In this document: one piece after another, positions 10,560 through 21,559 of the stretch
Layout of the letters: the number at the start of each line of letters is the position of its first letter
Position numbering within the stretch: the stretch's first letter is position 1
Source: Acanthaster planci
Taxonomy: Eukaryota > Echinodermata > Asteroidea > Valvatida > Acanthasteridae
Length of the DNA stretch: 51,070 bases
Direction of reading: 5' to 3'
Assembly: GCF_001949145.1 (NCBI RefSeq)
Contig: NW_019091561.1
Span: 610,623-661,692 of the forward strand
Translations under genes and position numbers: made by a program
The notes under the pieces: model-generated
What the model was told of the DNA's origin: nothing
Databases searched by the model: none
The model's input: the letters and a program-made list of their open reading frames with translations, nothing else

Positions 10560-11294
10560 CTCCACTGGAACCCACCTGCAGTCATTCAGTGCATCAATCA
10601 GGGGCTATTGGTATAAAATACTGATTGATAGTAACATGCATCCTCCTTATTGATGACATGTTTCTCTGTGAAGTAAACCAAATATATTCCCCCATTAATG
10701 TGCAACCTCATGTGAAACTGCATCTTTTTGTAAAAAAAGTGTAATAACATAGCCTCGGATTAAAAGAATACACATGTACACCAGAATACATACCTCAGTT
10801 CCAGTGTTGAATCAAACTTTGAATGTGGTTAATCACCTTTTCTACCAAAATTTAATTCAATCATCAACTCGGGGCAAGTTCAAGTGAGGAACATAGTTAA
10901 CCATAGTTTGACTAACTCTGATTGAATGCTGGCTCCTAGATGATGGTTGGACTAGTTTTGTCAACTATTCGTGACCAGCCTATCGAGGTTGGTCACATCG
11001 GTGGTTGCCATAAGCCATTTATAATAGCACAATGCAAAGAGGACCACTTGTAAGAAAAATACGGGAAAAGCAGTATGTCATTAGCAAGCGACCATTTTCA
11101 CTTTGGATTTTCCTTTTTTCCATTGCTGTGACCACCATTTCTCACCTTCGCCCTAATGACCTGACAATGGTTGACAAGGGTCGTTTATGCTTCAACTTCA
11201 CTGCACATGCGCAAGGTACATCATGAAACAACTACTTAACTAGTGGTCCTTGATTGAATTTGCCGTCCTTTTTTTCAAGGGTGTGTACATGTCT
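10560..11294. other. Non-coding stretch
   Basis: No gene recognised. The gypsy integrase would be expected here but I see no HHCC or catalytic motif. Confidence 0.4.
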
Positions 11295-11298
11295 TTAA

Positions 11299-11969
11299 CC
11301 ACTTCGTGCCGGGGCAGTTTTCAACGTTAAGGATGCTGGGCCGGCATGACTATCATTTTTTCTGTTTTCAAAATCCTTCAACAATTCATCATTCCATTTA
11401 ACAGTCGTTTATAGCCGGACGGAGTAATCTTCAGGCACTGCTCTAANNNNNNNNNNNNNNNNNNNNNNNNNNNNNNNNNNNNNNNNNNNNNNNNNNNNNN
11501 NNNNNNNNNNNNNNNNNNNNNNNNNNNNNNNNNNNNNNNNNNNNNNNNNNNNNNNNNNNNNNNNNNNNNNNNNNNNNNNNNNNNNNNNNNNNNNNNNNNN
11601 NNNNNNNNNNNNNNNNNNNNNNNNNNNNNNNNNNNNNNNNNNNNNNNNNNNNNNNNNNNNNNNNNNNNNNNNNNNNNNNNNNNNNNNNNNNNNNNNNNNN
11701 NNNNNNNNNNNNNNNNNNNNNNNNNNNNNNNNNNNNNNNNNNNNNNNNNNNNNNNNNNNNNNNNNNNNNNNNNNNNNNNNNNNNNNNNNNNNNNNNNNNN
11801 NNNNNNNNNNNNNNNNNNNNNNNNNNNNNNNNNNNNNNNNNNNNNNNNNNNNNNNNNNNNNNNNNNNNNNNNNNNNNNNNNNNNNNNNNNNNNNNNNNNN
11901 NNNNNNNNNNNNNNNNNNNNNNNNNNNNNNNNNNNNNNNNNNNNNNNNNNNNNNNNNNNNNNNNNNTGG
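11299..11969. mobile_element. TTAA-flanked MITE, copy B, spanning an assembly gap
   Basis: The left TTAA is at 11295-11298, followed by CCACTTCGTGCCGGGG, a close match to both ends of copy A. Internal sequence also matches copy A (CTGTTTTCAAAATCCTTCAA). The assembly gap (11447-11966) covers most of the interior. The three bases after the gap, TGG, are followed by TTAA (11970-11973), exactly as expected for the right end. The gap therefore probably exists because this repeat could not be assembled. The apparent 206-codon reading frames across it are artefacts of the Ns. Confidence 0.7.
11447..11966. other. Assembly gap (520 N)
   Basis: Unresolved bases. The missing half of the THAP domain could be here, but the flanks indicate that most of the gap is repeat copy B. 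Confidence 0.95.
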
Positions 11970-11973
11970 TTAA

Positions 11974-12540
11974 ACAGTACAAGCAAACTGCTTTGCAAGT
12001 TAAAATGTGTACTGGACTCTCATTGGACCCTGAAAGTGATATCTGGACAGTGTTGTAGGATTCAAGTCCAGGACTTGGACTTGCATCACTTTTTCCTGAC
12101 TCTGACTCAACTTTACAAATTTGTGAACCAAATGTAACATTTCTTCTTAAAGAAACTGATGCAGGGCTGCAGAAATGCTATGCAGCATCCGTGGCTACGT
12201 GTGGGCACATATGCACCAGGCCATAAATTGTCATGCCAAAAAGTGTCTGCTGCCAAGGAGTGCCTGCTTCAACTCCTCTGTATGCACACTGTATAGCAAT
12301 ATGGTCCATCAAGCTGCATGTAATACAAGGTGGACACTATCTGGCATCATACATGTACCTGTATGTGGTTAAACTTTATATTGCGGATTCTTTTCTGATA
12401 AATAAAGCTAACATTTCCATTGTTATGAATCATAGCTCTTTGGAAGGTGATTGAGTAATCTGAAGAAAAAGAAGTATGACAAGCAAAACCCACAGAATTC
12501 TAGCCAAAAACCCGCCGAAGTGGTGAATAACTTTAAACAA
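11974..12540. other. Non-coding stretch
   Basis: No gene recognised. A few ACTTGGACTTG units near 12068 anticipate the tandem array at 12558. Confidence 0.4.
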
Positions 12541-12710
12541 GTGACTTGTGACTCAGACTTGAGGTTTGTGACTTTTGACTTGGACTTGAGGTTTGTGACT
12601 TGCGACTTGGACTTGAGGCTTGTAACTTGCGACTTGGACTTGGACTTGAGGCTTGCAACTTGGACTTGAGGCTTGTGACTTGCGACTTGGACTTTGACTC
12701 AACATTGGCA
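12541..12710 (+). repeat. 27-bp tandem repeat (GACTTGAGGCTTGTGACTTGC type)
   Basis: About five units of the pattern GGACTTGAGGYTTGTGACTT plus GCGACTT, period about 27 bp with a shorter and a longer unit. The repeat is open in one frame and would encode DLDLRFVT-type repeats, but it has no start context and the frame simply reflects a period divisible by three. I treat it as a minisatellite. Confidence 0.8.
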
Positions 12711-12741
12711 ACTCCACTTTGTCACTGCATGTGGATGATTA

Positions 12742-12996
12742 TGTAGACCACGAATTGCACATCCCAAGAACTATGGCCCATATTGCCGGGTTTGTGGCTA
12801 CCCCTATGTGCCCAAGTACAAGGAAGAACATGGGGAAGGAAGTCTCGGTGTTTTCATGACTGCTACAGATATTGGCTGTTTGCATAACACATTACCATAC
12901 ACCTGTCAAAATTGTGCAACACGCAGTTTCACGGTAATGTGTGCCATCTTGTTCACAGGGCAAAAAGAAAAAGCATTGTTGAGCATGCTTGTCAAT
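12742..12996 (+). other. Candidate coding segment with a C-x2-C pair
   Basis: After an AG at about 12740 (TATGTAG) one frame is open for about 85 codons to 12999. It reads NYGPYCRVCGYPYV and later TCQNC, so four cysteines are spaced like a zinc module. This is compositional evidence only. I do not recognise a family, and no strong splice donor closes it. It lies between the THAP exon and the 14.7-kb exon, so it could be a piece of that gene or chance. Confidence 0.2.
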
Positions 12997-12999
12997 TGA

Positions 13000-14462
13000 A
13001 AACTTCTGCGTGTCCAAGTCAGTATGCGTTCATTCTATTCCTGTATTTATTAGGAACGCATGTTCGTTTTACCCTGAAGACAAGATTGCGCATGTTACTG
13101 TGAAACTGCTTATTTCAAGCATTGTCTTGATCTACTCATCTTTGAGCAAGAAATTGAAATACGCCACAGGGCTCTGTACATGTTGGCCAAAGGCAGCCAA
13201 CTGGTCAAAGTCCTTAGACATGTTGAAAGCATATGAAATAAAAACTTATGTGTCTCCTTAACAGGGCTTTGTGCCCACATGAGATTGATTTTAACCTCTT
13301 GTTTATTTCCTTCAAAAACATACCTATATTGTGATAGGCTCAGAAAAATGGAGAAATTTTCCCCACAAAAGCAAGCCCTTTTGCATTTATGTCAGTCCCT
13401 TTCAAAGTGAATGGCATGGATTGAAATCAAAATAAGAAACAGAAATATTTATCATGTCAAACTGATCATTTCACCAAGTAAATTTGAGGGGCTTAAGTTA
13501 TTACAAGTCACAAAAAGGAAAGAAGGAAGGTAATTCAGAACTGATGGCACCCAATTCATTCTGAGTTTGAAAATGTGGCTGTTTGGTAGCCATCTTTATT
13601 CTGTATTGGCATTAAATGGAATTGGTGCGCAAACTAAATGACTGCTGAATCATACATCCTGTAAGAATGAAAAATTCAAGGTGTTTACGTGAAGTGAGGA
13701 ACAGCGTATGTAAAAGACACTTAGATCTCATCCTATCTTAAACCATTTTACTATGTGCATGTACATTGCATGTGTTATGATATAGTTTCTTGTGAAATCA
13801 AGAGAATCAGGAAGCATTTGATTACTGCCCACAAAATTAATTTAAAGTGTTTAAAAGGATTTTGCATAACAGTAGTCATCAAAACAAAATCCTTTCAAGG
13901 GACATTCTTTAGCAGCTACTTAAGGACAGTTATAAATACGCAATTTGGAATTAAGAGTCTTAATTATCAATTTAGTCAATTCAAATTATATTGTGGGTTT
14001 TAAAAGAATAGCATAATCAGGCCAGAAGTGAAATGGGAGAGAAATTCAAATAAATTTTTCTTCTGATCAGTTTCAACCCATCAACTTTATGCAAATTCTG
14101 ATATCAACTCAGTTTTCTTAGGGAAACTTGAAGTTTGAGTTTTGTGTAAATCATTATGTAACCAACATGTAGATGTGTTTTTGTTTGATCAGTCTTTAAA
14201 ACTTTGACAGATCTTGAATACATAATGTTAGAATTAATATATTTAGTAAATTTCAAATGCAGTATTGGGTATCCTGCAGATGTCATGTGCACAGTGAATG
14301 TTAAAAAAAATCTGTTCGACTGACAATGGAGTTTGGTTGAAATTCTTGATTTGAAGAATTTAGAAAGAAGTTGTGTTTATTGGCAAGTTAATATTGAAGC
14401 TACATGTACAAATCATTCATAATTTTCGAGATTCCCTTTTTGCATCAGGGAGATGCTAATTT
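13000..14462. other. AT-rich non-coding stretch
   Basis: No gene recognised; probably intronic. Confidence 0.4.
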
Positions 14463-14633
14463 TAATTACAGGTTTTTCCCTTACCTGATGTATATTCATA
14501 AACACTGTATACTCAGTGCTTGTCCAGAGCTTGCAAAAGTAAGCTTGTGAATTTTTTTTGCAAGCTCTCAAACTAACACTGAGCATTCAGTGTTTATGAA
14601 TGTATGTTGGGTAAGGGCGAAGCCCATGATTAG
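14463..14633. mobile_element. 171-bp MITE with about 55-bp inverted arms
   Basis: The left arm (CCCTTACCTGATGTATATTC, then ATAAACACTG to CTCAGTG) and the right arm (CACTGAGCATTCAGTGTTTATG, then AATGTATG to GGGTAAGG) are reverse complements with a few mismatches. The match extends outward into TAATYAYRGGYTT. The interior has its own hairpin (GAGCTTGCAAAA and TTTTGCAAGCTC). A related end lies at 42796-42852. It sits about 90 bp upstream of a probable exon, within an intron. Confidence 0.75.
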
Positions 14634-14723
14634 TATTACTCAAAATTGAAATTTAAACTAAGAAAATACCTACATGATTATTTCAAATCAAATGCTTACA
14701 GTAAGTTAAATACTCTTTTTTAG

Positions 14724-14767
14724 AATCCAAGTGATGTTGCAGTTTCCAGTGAATCTAAATCTCCAAG
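14724..14767 (+). CDS. Probable 44-nt host exon
   Basis: A pyrimidine tract and acceptor (TACTCTTTTTTAG) end at 14723, and a consensus donor GTAAGT starts at 14768. In frame 0 the exon encodes NPSDVAVSSESKSP plus two bases (AG). Frame 1 is also open; frame 2 has a stop. In frame 0 the leftover AG joins in phase with the exon at 43927, which starts with one leftover base. Splice strength and phase agreement argue for a real exon of an acidic, serine-rich segment. Whether it belongs to the THAP gene is unproven, because the THAP exon ends in phase 2 and at least one further exon would be needed. Confidence 0.55.
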
Positions 14768-15640
14768 GTAAGTCCTGAAACTTTTCCTGCTGTGAAACTA
14801 TATATTAATACATTTTGGTACCATTTTTTTGTTTTGTTTTGTTTTTGTGTGTCTTTGTTAATTTGAAAGTTTAAATATCTATCTTGGCGAAAAATGTACA
14901 GATGAATGTACAGAAGTGCTTTATACTATAACCCTGTTTCTTAGTGTCTTATTTTTGGATCCTTCATTTTCCTTGGAATAGACAAAGCTATAAAGAATGA
15001 ACGTTGAGATGCACTCGACAGACATATAACAGATGATTACAGACTTTACTCATGCAGATTCCCATCAAGGCATGGTTATAGTAACATGTAACAAGATTCT
15101 TTTGGACAACTTTCACAAGGAATATACCATAAATTAACAGGAATGTTTGGAAAAATGAAGGTCAAATTCTAGAACACAATCATTGGAAATCCATCATATA
15201 TTGACATCTCTTGGCTCTCTGACTGAAAAACGTGTTTATGAATGGTAATGAATAGGTGTTCTGCTGGGCTTAACACATGTACATGGTATAAGATTTATTT
15301 ATTTAGTTTTTTTTTTTTGTATCAAGAAAATCTGCCAAAATATTTTTTGGTGAAACTTTCCAGGGAGTGACACAAGAAAAGGTGTTTTCTTTTCTTGAAT
15401 GAAGAAAATTTTTCTTGTTTATTTAAGAAGTTTTTGGTGGGTTTCTCCCCGTCTGCAGTGTTTCTCTTGGATGGTACAAGAACTTATTTTTGTTGACAAA
15501 GATTTTTTTCTTAAAAGGAAAGGAAAGACTTTTTTAAATGTAGTTTCTAAATATTAGTCGAGACAATGTTTCCAATTTAACCAAACAAGAAAACATTTCT
15601 CAACTAACACATTTTACCGCATAGCAGGTAAAATTTATTA
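14768..15640. other. Intronic stretch, T-rich
   Basis: No gene recognised. Repeated TTTTCTTG/AAGAAAAT runs (15370-15600) resemble the stretch at 19600-19850, so a low-complexity repeat family may be shared. Confidence 0.35.
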
Positions 15641-15919
15641 TACTCAACAGAAAGGTCAATGATGAGTGACCCAAAGGGCTATCCTGCAAAATCGGCGCAG
15701 AGTAGCCATGTGCGGTTCGCAGTGTGTGTGGCACTATCATGCAGTTGAGGTATACATGTATGGGAAGCATCATCGGTGTGCCACGCGCCAAATTTTTTAA
15801 GCCATGCAGGTATTGAGGAATCCCAAGGGACGCCCAAACACACACGGCCAAAGCATAGTTTTTGTTCTTCCAACTCCAGTTAAGCTTCGGTATTGCAAAC
15901 CTTACTTAGCCAGTATGAT

Positions 15920-16500
15920 AATGAGGTTGACAAAGAAGTTTTGATTCAGGGGTTTTTCAAGGGATTTTCTCTGGAGTACATGGGTCCCAGATTCATGGGG
16001 ACTCGGGCTGCCTCCGGTCAGTCTCATCACAGCCCGCAATAGTCAAAGCGAAGCTACAAAAGGAGATTCAAGAGGGCAGGATCACCAGGCCTTTTATCTT
16101 CCCACCGTTTGAGAACTTGCAATGTTCTCACCCATTTGGTTAGTGCCGAAGAAAGACCCCCAGGTACTTACAGATTGATACACCATCTTTCCTTCCCTTC
16201 TAGTGCTTTGATTAACGATTTAATTGATGAGGAGCATTGTAAGGTTAGGTACGCCTCGTTCGATACAAGAGTAGCGTTAGCTCTTCTGGTGGGAAAGGGC
16301 ACTTGGTTAACAAAGTTGGCATTTTGTCTGTTGCCAATATTGCCGCAAGATTATGAGTTGGTTTTTCATTTGAGAATCAATATTACTTTGACAAGTGTCT
16401 TCCCATGGGATGTTCTAGGCTTTGGGGAAATTTCGGGGGAAAGTGGTTGCAGAGTCAGTGGCCGCAATGGAGGGCCTCGCCCCCTCCTATTGCCCTCTTA
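15920..16500 (+). pseudogene. DIRS reverse transcriptase, internally deleted
   Basis: Frames here give VDKEVLIQGF-like, IVKAKLQKEIQEGRITRPF and NQYYFDKCLPMGCSR, matching the RT N-terminal half of copy 2. At about 16415 the sequence jumps (GGGATGTTCTA/GGCTTTGGGG) to the region just before the RNase H part. By alignment to copy 2 the missing segment is 30199-30797, about 599 bp, including the YLDDF catalytic box. Several frameshifts also interrupt it. It cannot encode an active RT. Confidence 0.75.
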
Positions 16501-16584
16501 GAACTTTACCCTTTAATCGTTGCTGTGCTGGCATGAGGTCCTCTTCTTGCCAATCGCAAAGTTATCATCCAGTCTTATAACATT

Positions 16585-16821
16585 TTGGTTGTTCATATGA
16601 TTCACGGTCAAACTGCCCAGGGAGTTGAGGCTATGCACCTGATTCGCTTACTGGTCTTGGAGTGTTTGAAGTTTAATATCGTATTCAAAGCCTCCCACAT
16701 TCCAGGCATATTCAATGACAAAGCTGGTGCCTTATCTCGTTTTCAGATGGAGCGCTTCTTCACTTTAGTCCCGCAGGCCGAGCCAGAGATGACTCCTCTT
16801 CCACCACTTCCCCAAATTTAG
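16585..16821 (+). pseudogene. DIRS RNase H C-terminal part
   Basis: This 78-codon frame reads from about VVHMIHGQTAQG through HIPGIFNDKAGALSR to the stop. The HIPG-x-N-x2-AGALSR block is the RNase H end typical of DIRS and other retroelements. It differs from copy 2 (30030-29794) at a single residue of 78, so the two copies separated recently or have been homogenised. No ATG at the start; the true frame begins in deleted sequence. Confidence 0.75.
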
Positions 16822-16832
16822 TAGGGTTTGAA

Positions 16833-17159
16833 ATGCATAGGTTAATGCAGCTTGCTTTGACTCGCAACACACATAAAGCTTACACATCAGGGTGGAATGC
16901 TTTTCACCGTTTTCTCCAATCCAGGACTAGTACTCCAGTCAATGACCCACAGTGCATAGGTGAATTCATTGCGTGGCTGTCCATCCAGCAATATTCCCCA
17001 GCACAAATTACTGCATACGTTGCAGGTGTCAGTTGTCAGTACAAGTTCAATGGGGGAGCAGACCCTGTAAATTCCCAGTGGGATTTGCAGGCAAGAATTG
17101 GGTCAAGTTGGACACATACAGGTCTATGGTTTGTCACTTTTGGCCTTTATTCCTTGTGA
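16833..17159 (+). pseudogene. DIRS tyrosine recombinase, N-terminal core-binding domain only
   Basis: The ATG at 16833 follows the RNase H stop by 11 bases. Residues 1-75 (ALTRNTHKAYTSGWNAFHRF and later FIAWLSIQQYSPAQITAY) form the SAM-like core-binding domain of a tyrosine recombinase. The catalytic half, with Arg, His-x2-Arg and Tyr, is absent. After the GGAD residues (about 17069) the sequence no longer matches copy 2, and the frame drifts to a stop at 17159. The protein could bind DNA at most; as written it lacks the catalytic residues. Confidence 0.7.
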
Positions 17160-17574
17160 CTCCCATCCACGAACATGCATGCGGTCAACTAGAACAGTAA
17201 AAACATAAACCACGTCACTAAATACTAAACTACAATAACACCATTACAAAAAAACATGCGAATTCTCATGCAAGGTTATTTATGACAGCTATCTAAATAA
17301 TAATCAGAGTCAGCTTAAAGGGCTACAGAACTAAATAAGAATGTGTGGAAAAGAAGCAGGACTCTCCAACTGCTGTCCAATCCACGAGAAATCCCGAAAA
17401 GCAATGTTCTTTACATATATATAGCAGGAACCCATGCACATGCACAGGTACATTCACGTGGCATTCCAACGTAACATGTGCATAACACGTGCAAACTTCA
17501 AAGCTTGTTGAGCATTTAAGCTATGTCCATGTATTTGGTTTTTAAGTCTGGCCCTGCGTGTGTGAGAGTGTGCC

Positions 17575-18040
17575 GGGATTGTCGGAGACTCACTGATTCG
17601 ATGGGCAGCCAATAACATGGGTGTCCCATTTCCTGTTCAATGGTGGAGAAGGAGTGGAGCAATTACCACAATTGTTGAACACCATTAGGGAAGCGTGCAT
17701 CATCGTCGTTCACATTGGGACCAATGATTTAGTGCAGCTCAACTTTTTTGCTCTCCAGCAGACGCTGGCTATAATGCTGGGGAAATGCAGGGAGAGGTTT
17801 ACGAATGCAAATTTGGTTTGGTCATACATATTGCCGCGGCTCTTTTATTATGGTACTCCGTCCCAAAAATAAATGGAGCATGGAAGGCGGGCAATGAACC
17901 ACTGGGCACAGTCGTAATGTCGTAATCTAGGGATCAGTGTGTTGGAGCACCCCCAATGTCATTGGCCACCTGCAAACCTTTATCGCAGGGACAGGTTCCA
18001 TCTCTCTCCGGATGGAAATGCCATTTTTCGCCATAATCTC
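17575..18040 (+). pseudogene. SGNH/GDSL hydrolase-like segment in DIRS copy 1
   Basis: Three landmark blocks of the SGNH hydrolase fold appear in the right order: block I IVGDSLIRWA (about 17578-17607, catalytic Ser in GDS), block III VVHIGTNDL (17707-17733, Gly and Asn of GxND) and block V DRFHLSPDG (17989-18015, Asp and His). A frameshift lies near 17620 and stops follow 17870. SGNH domains are known as passengers in some animal retroelements. Their role there is unknown; esterase activity is inferred from the family only. An unrelated 350-bp stretch (17190-17540) separates it from the recombinase fragment. Confidence 0.6.
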
Positions 18041-18259
18041 TGCTGTTGCATTTTGTCCTTGCTGTAACTTTCACGTTTGAGGGCAAGGCTCGTTCTTCTG
18101 TGGGTCGCGTTACTCGCGAGTGGCAATTTGCAGCCCCAGAAGAGGTCAAGCTCCATTATTCCATACTTTTTGTCACTCAATCGTTTTGTTCCCCGTGATG
18201 TGCCACATGGGCAGATTCCCCTCTACATCTGCCAGTGGAGGGTACTAGAGTTTACCACA

Positions 18260-20950
18260 TTTGCCATGTGATTTTGTAAAGCTTCATTAGTTTAGGCAGG
18301 TGCCCAAAATCTTGCATGTGCTGTGCACCTTAATAGTTCTGTTACGTTTTTATTGTTTGCTCTAATATAATTACACAACGGCCGTTGGTGTGTTGGTGAA
18401 TAGTGATCATTGGGTATCACTATATCTGAGTTGTGGTCTTGGGTATCACAACCACTGTTGATATGTTGGTGGTCATGGCTACCGCCTATAGTGATCTTTG
18501 TTGAGATTGCTTGACTTCTTAATCCTGTTTGCCCTAAATCTGTGGTATTGGTATTCCGGATGAAAAGTTAAACGTTGATTAAAATTGAAGCTGTGGCGAG
18601 AGACACACACACAAAATAAAATGACCTCGTTTGTTTTCCTTTCTTTCAGGAGTTTGAGTAAAAATGTTAAATTATACCGATGTAAGAATTCTTGGTGGAA
18701 AATAGATTTTCTCTGATATGGAACAATCTTTTCTGAAGACAGTTGATTTCATAAAGATGTGCAGACTTTTAAATTTTCACATAAGGATTAAATTTCAAGT
18801 ATTTAACAACAAATTCTGACAAATATGGAACAAATGTATTTCATTTCAAGTTTAGCTCAGCCATTGTTTGGTTTCAAATTAACATGGTTGCATAGTGTAC
18901 GGTATGGTCTGTTTCTAGAAATTATGTGCTTAAAAGCTGCTTGAAATATGGTGTGGCTCATTCGTGTTGTGGAAAACAAACATGAAAATAAAGTCATTTG
19001 ACAAACTCATTATTTAACAAGGCTGGCCAAAACATAAATTAGAAAGTATAGCACTATGCACTGACTTTGTGACATTTGATTTGAATCGTTTCACCATGCA
19101 TTCCACATGGATAACAATTTTAAAACGTGAATATGTTGAAAGCAAACTTTAAATTTCAAAACCTACTTTTAGCACTATGCTTTTCTTTTATTCTTCTATT
19201 CACGACAGTTCCGAAGTGTAGATTTGTATCATTTATCACATTTAGTGTGCAGCCGTCAACAAGAGCATGTGTTCTTTTAGACATGCCTAGTGAAGCTTGC
19301 ATGGATAAAACATACATACATTTGCAATTTTTGAAACAGCAGATCTGAATCTTGTACAATTTTTAATCTTTCCAATCCTGAAAAATCTGAAACAGTTAGG
19401 TTCAAAAACTAGCCAATCTAAATCTATGGCAACTAAAGTCAAACATGGAGTGAACATAACTTCTGAACATACCTTTACCCTTGTCAACTGAACAAGCAGC
19501 ACCAAACACCACCCTCTATTCTGACTGAAGGTTCTTGAGGTAAGATTCTTATTCAAAGAAAAAATGTTACAAAAAAGTGTAATTTTCTTAAAAGAGTAAT
19601 CATATAATTGTAGTATCAAATGCTTAATATTTCGAAAAATACTTTCTTGCGAAAATTTATTTTCTTCAATATTCTCTTTAAACAAGATTTAATTTTTTCC
19701 CAAGAATTGCTTTCTTGCATAAGCAGATATTTTTCTGAAAAGAAGAACATTTTTCTCATTGTATTAATTGCTCAATATTTCAAGAAATTTTTCTTACACC
19801 TATTTTCTACAAGATTAATTTTCTATTTCCAAGAATGGTTTTCTTAGATAAGAAAATTATTTTTGGCAACGATAATGAATGATGCGATTGAAATCTGGGA
19901 TTGAATCATACATGGCACAAATGAGCCAGTTCTTTACTGGTATTTCAAATAGCCAAGGCCTTTTGGGAACAAAGTGTGCACGTGAGTCAACATATGGCTG
20001 TGCTGATGGGACAGAAAAGTGCTCGCACGTGTAGCTGTTCCTGAATAACCTTGTACTAGGCATGTGCATTTGGAATACCAAACTGGCTCATTGTTTCGTG
20101 TTATTGCCTGTATTACAGATGTACTCGTACCAATGTTTTTGCTGCAAAAACTGGACCCCTCAAGTACATGCACATGTATGCTGCAATATTTGTGCAGCAA
20201 TCTTTACCAGTGGTTACACAGGAAGAGGAAATGCATGCATTTTGCCCTGCCAGTGACTTGGAGAGAGCCAACGTTTTATAGCATCAATTGTTAATTATCC
20301 ATGGACTCACAAAGGAACAAACTTCCAGACAAATTATTTTCCTGACTCTTGCCACAGCATCTAATATTTATTATTTTGCCAGATACCAAATCTGTTTTGG
20401 GCAAGCTGGCATCAGTCATATGGGCTGGTAGGCCCCAAAACATACATCAAACAAACGAAGGACTCCCAAGTCCGATGTATATGTACCAGTACATCTATCG
20501 TCATTTGGCTTACAAGTCAATCATAAATTAATGGGCTCCCAGGAACAATCATGAAATAATAGAATGATCCATCCAACCTTTTAGGGTCAGCACTAGTTGT
20601 GCCATGGTACATACAGCACCCCACCCCCTTGGGTACATAAAAGGGTGGGGCTGACCCCTTACAAATTACAGTGTATTATGGCAAACATCAATGTCAACAA
20701 TAACTTTATTGGTACACACATGTACAATGTATCATAACAGTAAAGATGCATATCACATCTTGTATGTATTAGGAAGTGGCTATCTTCGAATCCTGTTAAA
20801 AAATGCCACTAAAACCAAATATTCTTCAAAAAGGCAGGTGCTGGGGTGGTGGTGGGCAAATTGACCCCGGTTGCCCAATGAGCTGTGACAGAATGATCCT
20901 CACATGAGAATTTCCCTCCTAAACTAGCATTGCCTGACAGAAGTAATCTG
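18260..20950. other. Non-coding stretch between DIRS copy 1 and the virus-like block
   Basis: No gene recognised. 18290-18560 carries short GTATCAC-type repeats that may be the DIRS 3' end. 19600-19850 is rich in AAGAAAA/TTTTCTT motifs. Near 20585-20665 GGGTCAGC and GCTGACCCC form an inverted pair around CACCCCACCC/GGGTGGGG. Confidence 0.4.
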
Positions 20951-20963
20951 ACCCCCTTGCCTG

Positions 20964-21022
20964 ATTGGCTAAAACAATGGACTGTGATTGGCTACCAGTT
21001 AGTGCACAGTAACTCTGATTGG
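20964..21022. promoter_or_regulatory. Cluster of three CCAAT-type boxes
   Basis: ATTGG (CCAAT on the other strand) occurs at 20964-20968, 20987-20991 and 21018-21022, each within GATTGGC. Clustered CCAAT boxes with 23-31 bp spacing are typical of NF-Y-bound promoters. They lie 540 bp upstream of the first virus-like gene. Function is inferred; chance or a repeat origin is possible. Confidence 0.35.
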
Positions 21023-21533
21023 CCCACCTTATGAATAATTAGTGCGAGAATCCTCTTCAGAATCCATTCTTTTGTGAAACCTTCAATTTTCAACTGTCAT
21101 AATTGCAAGAAAAGGTGGGCAATTGAATGCAAACTGGTGCAGATTTGTGGGGATCTGTGGCAGCTTTCTGGAGTGCAGATTTTACAGCATTCTTCTTCTA
21201 ACCATGAAAAGCTCCATACCTACTTGTGATCCCACCTTGTCCATAAAGAGTTGGACTGAGTGCAAAATGTATAACATCTGCCAGGAAGTGTGTCAGCTAT
21301 CTAGGGCAGTGCACATAGGACTATGTGCCTATATCTAATACAGTAAGATTCTCCAAACCTTGCAAAGCAACAGATCTGTGTACCACCAAGTATAAAGGGT
21401 TCTGTCACAATACAAATTACAAAATATTATGAAATTCCAAAATATGATGAAATTCCAAAATGGAAGTAAATTTAGCATTTCTACCCCAAAGAGTAGAAGC
21501 GTCAATAAAAATGATATAAATTCTCAATTATTA

Positions 21534-21541
21534 TATAAAAG
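21534..21541 (+). promoter_or_regulatory. TATA-like box before the virus-like block
   Basis: TATAAAAG lies about 20 bases upstream of the ATG at 21560, in a very AT-rich stretch. A second TATAT follows. Such close spacing between TATA and ATG recurs in the block (for example before 27145 and 28283). Confidence 0.3.
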
Positions 21542-21559
21542 TATTTTATATGAATAAGA

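Larger units (their letters stand above)
15650..18260 (+). mobile_element. DIRS-type tyrosine-recombinase retrotransposon, copy 1
   Basis: In order: an RT N-terminal region (about 15920-16400), RNase H tail (16585-16821), tyrosine recombinase N-terminal part (16833-17110) and an SGNH-hydrolase-like segment (17575-18040). The upstream sequence from about 15820 also matches the start of copy 2, for example TTTTTGTTCT and CTCCAGTTAAGCTT. About 600 bp containing the RT catalytic centre is missing relative to copy 2. DIRS elements integrate with a tyrosine recombinase and lack ordinary LTRs. Copy 2 lies inverted at 29552-32045. Confidence 0.75.

Noticed and set aside
11378-11998. Long minus-strand open frames of 179-206 codons
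   Set aside because: They consist almost entirely of N from the assembly gap; no real codons support them.
12451-12669. Repeat protein of DLDLRFVT units
   Set aside because: It is a 27-bp minisatellite whose period is divisible by three; no start or family evidence.
20585-20665. GGGTCAGC/GCTGACCC inverted pair as a MITE
   Set aside because: Arms are short (about 8-10 bp) and no target duplication or second copy is seen.
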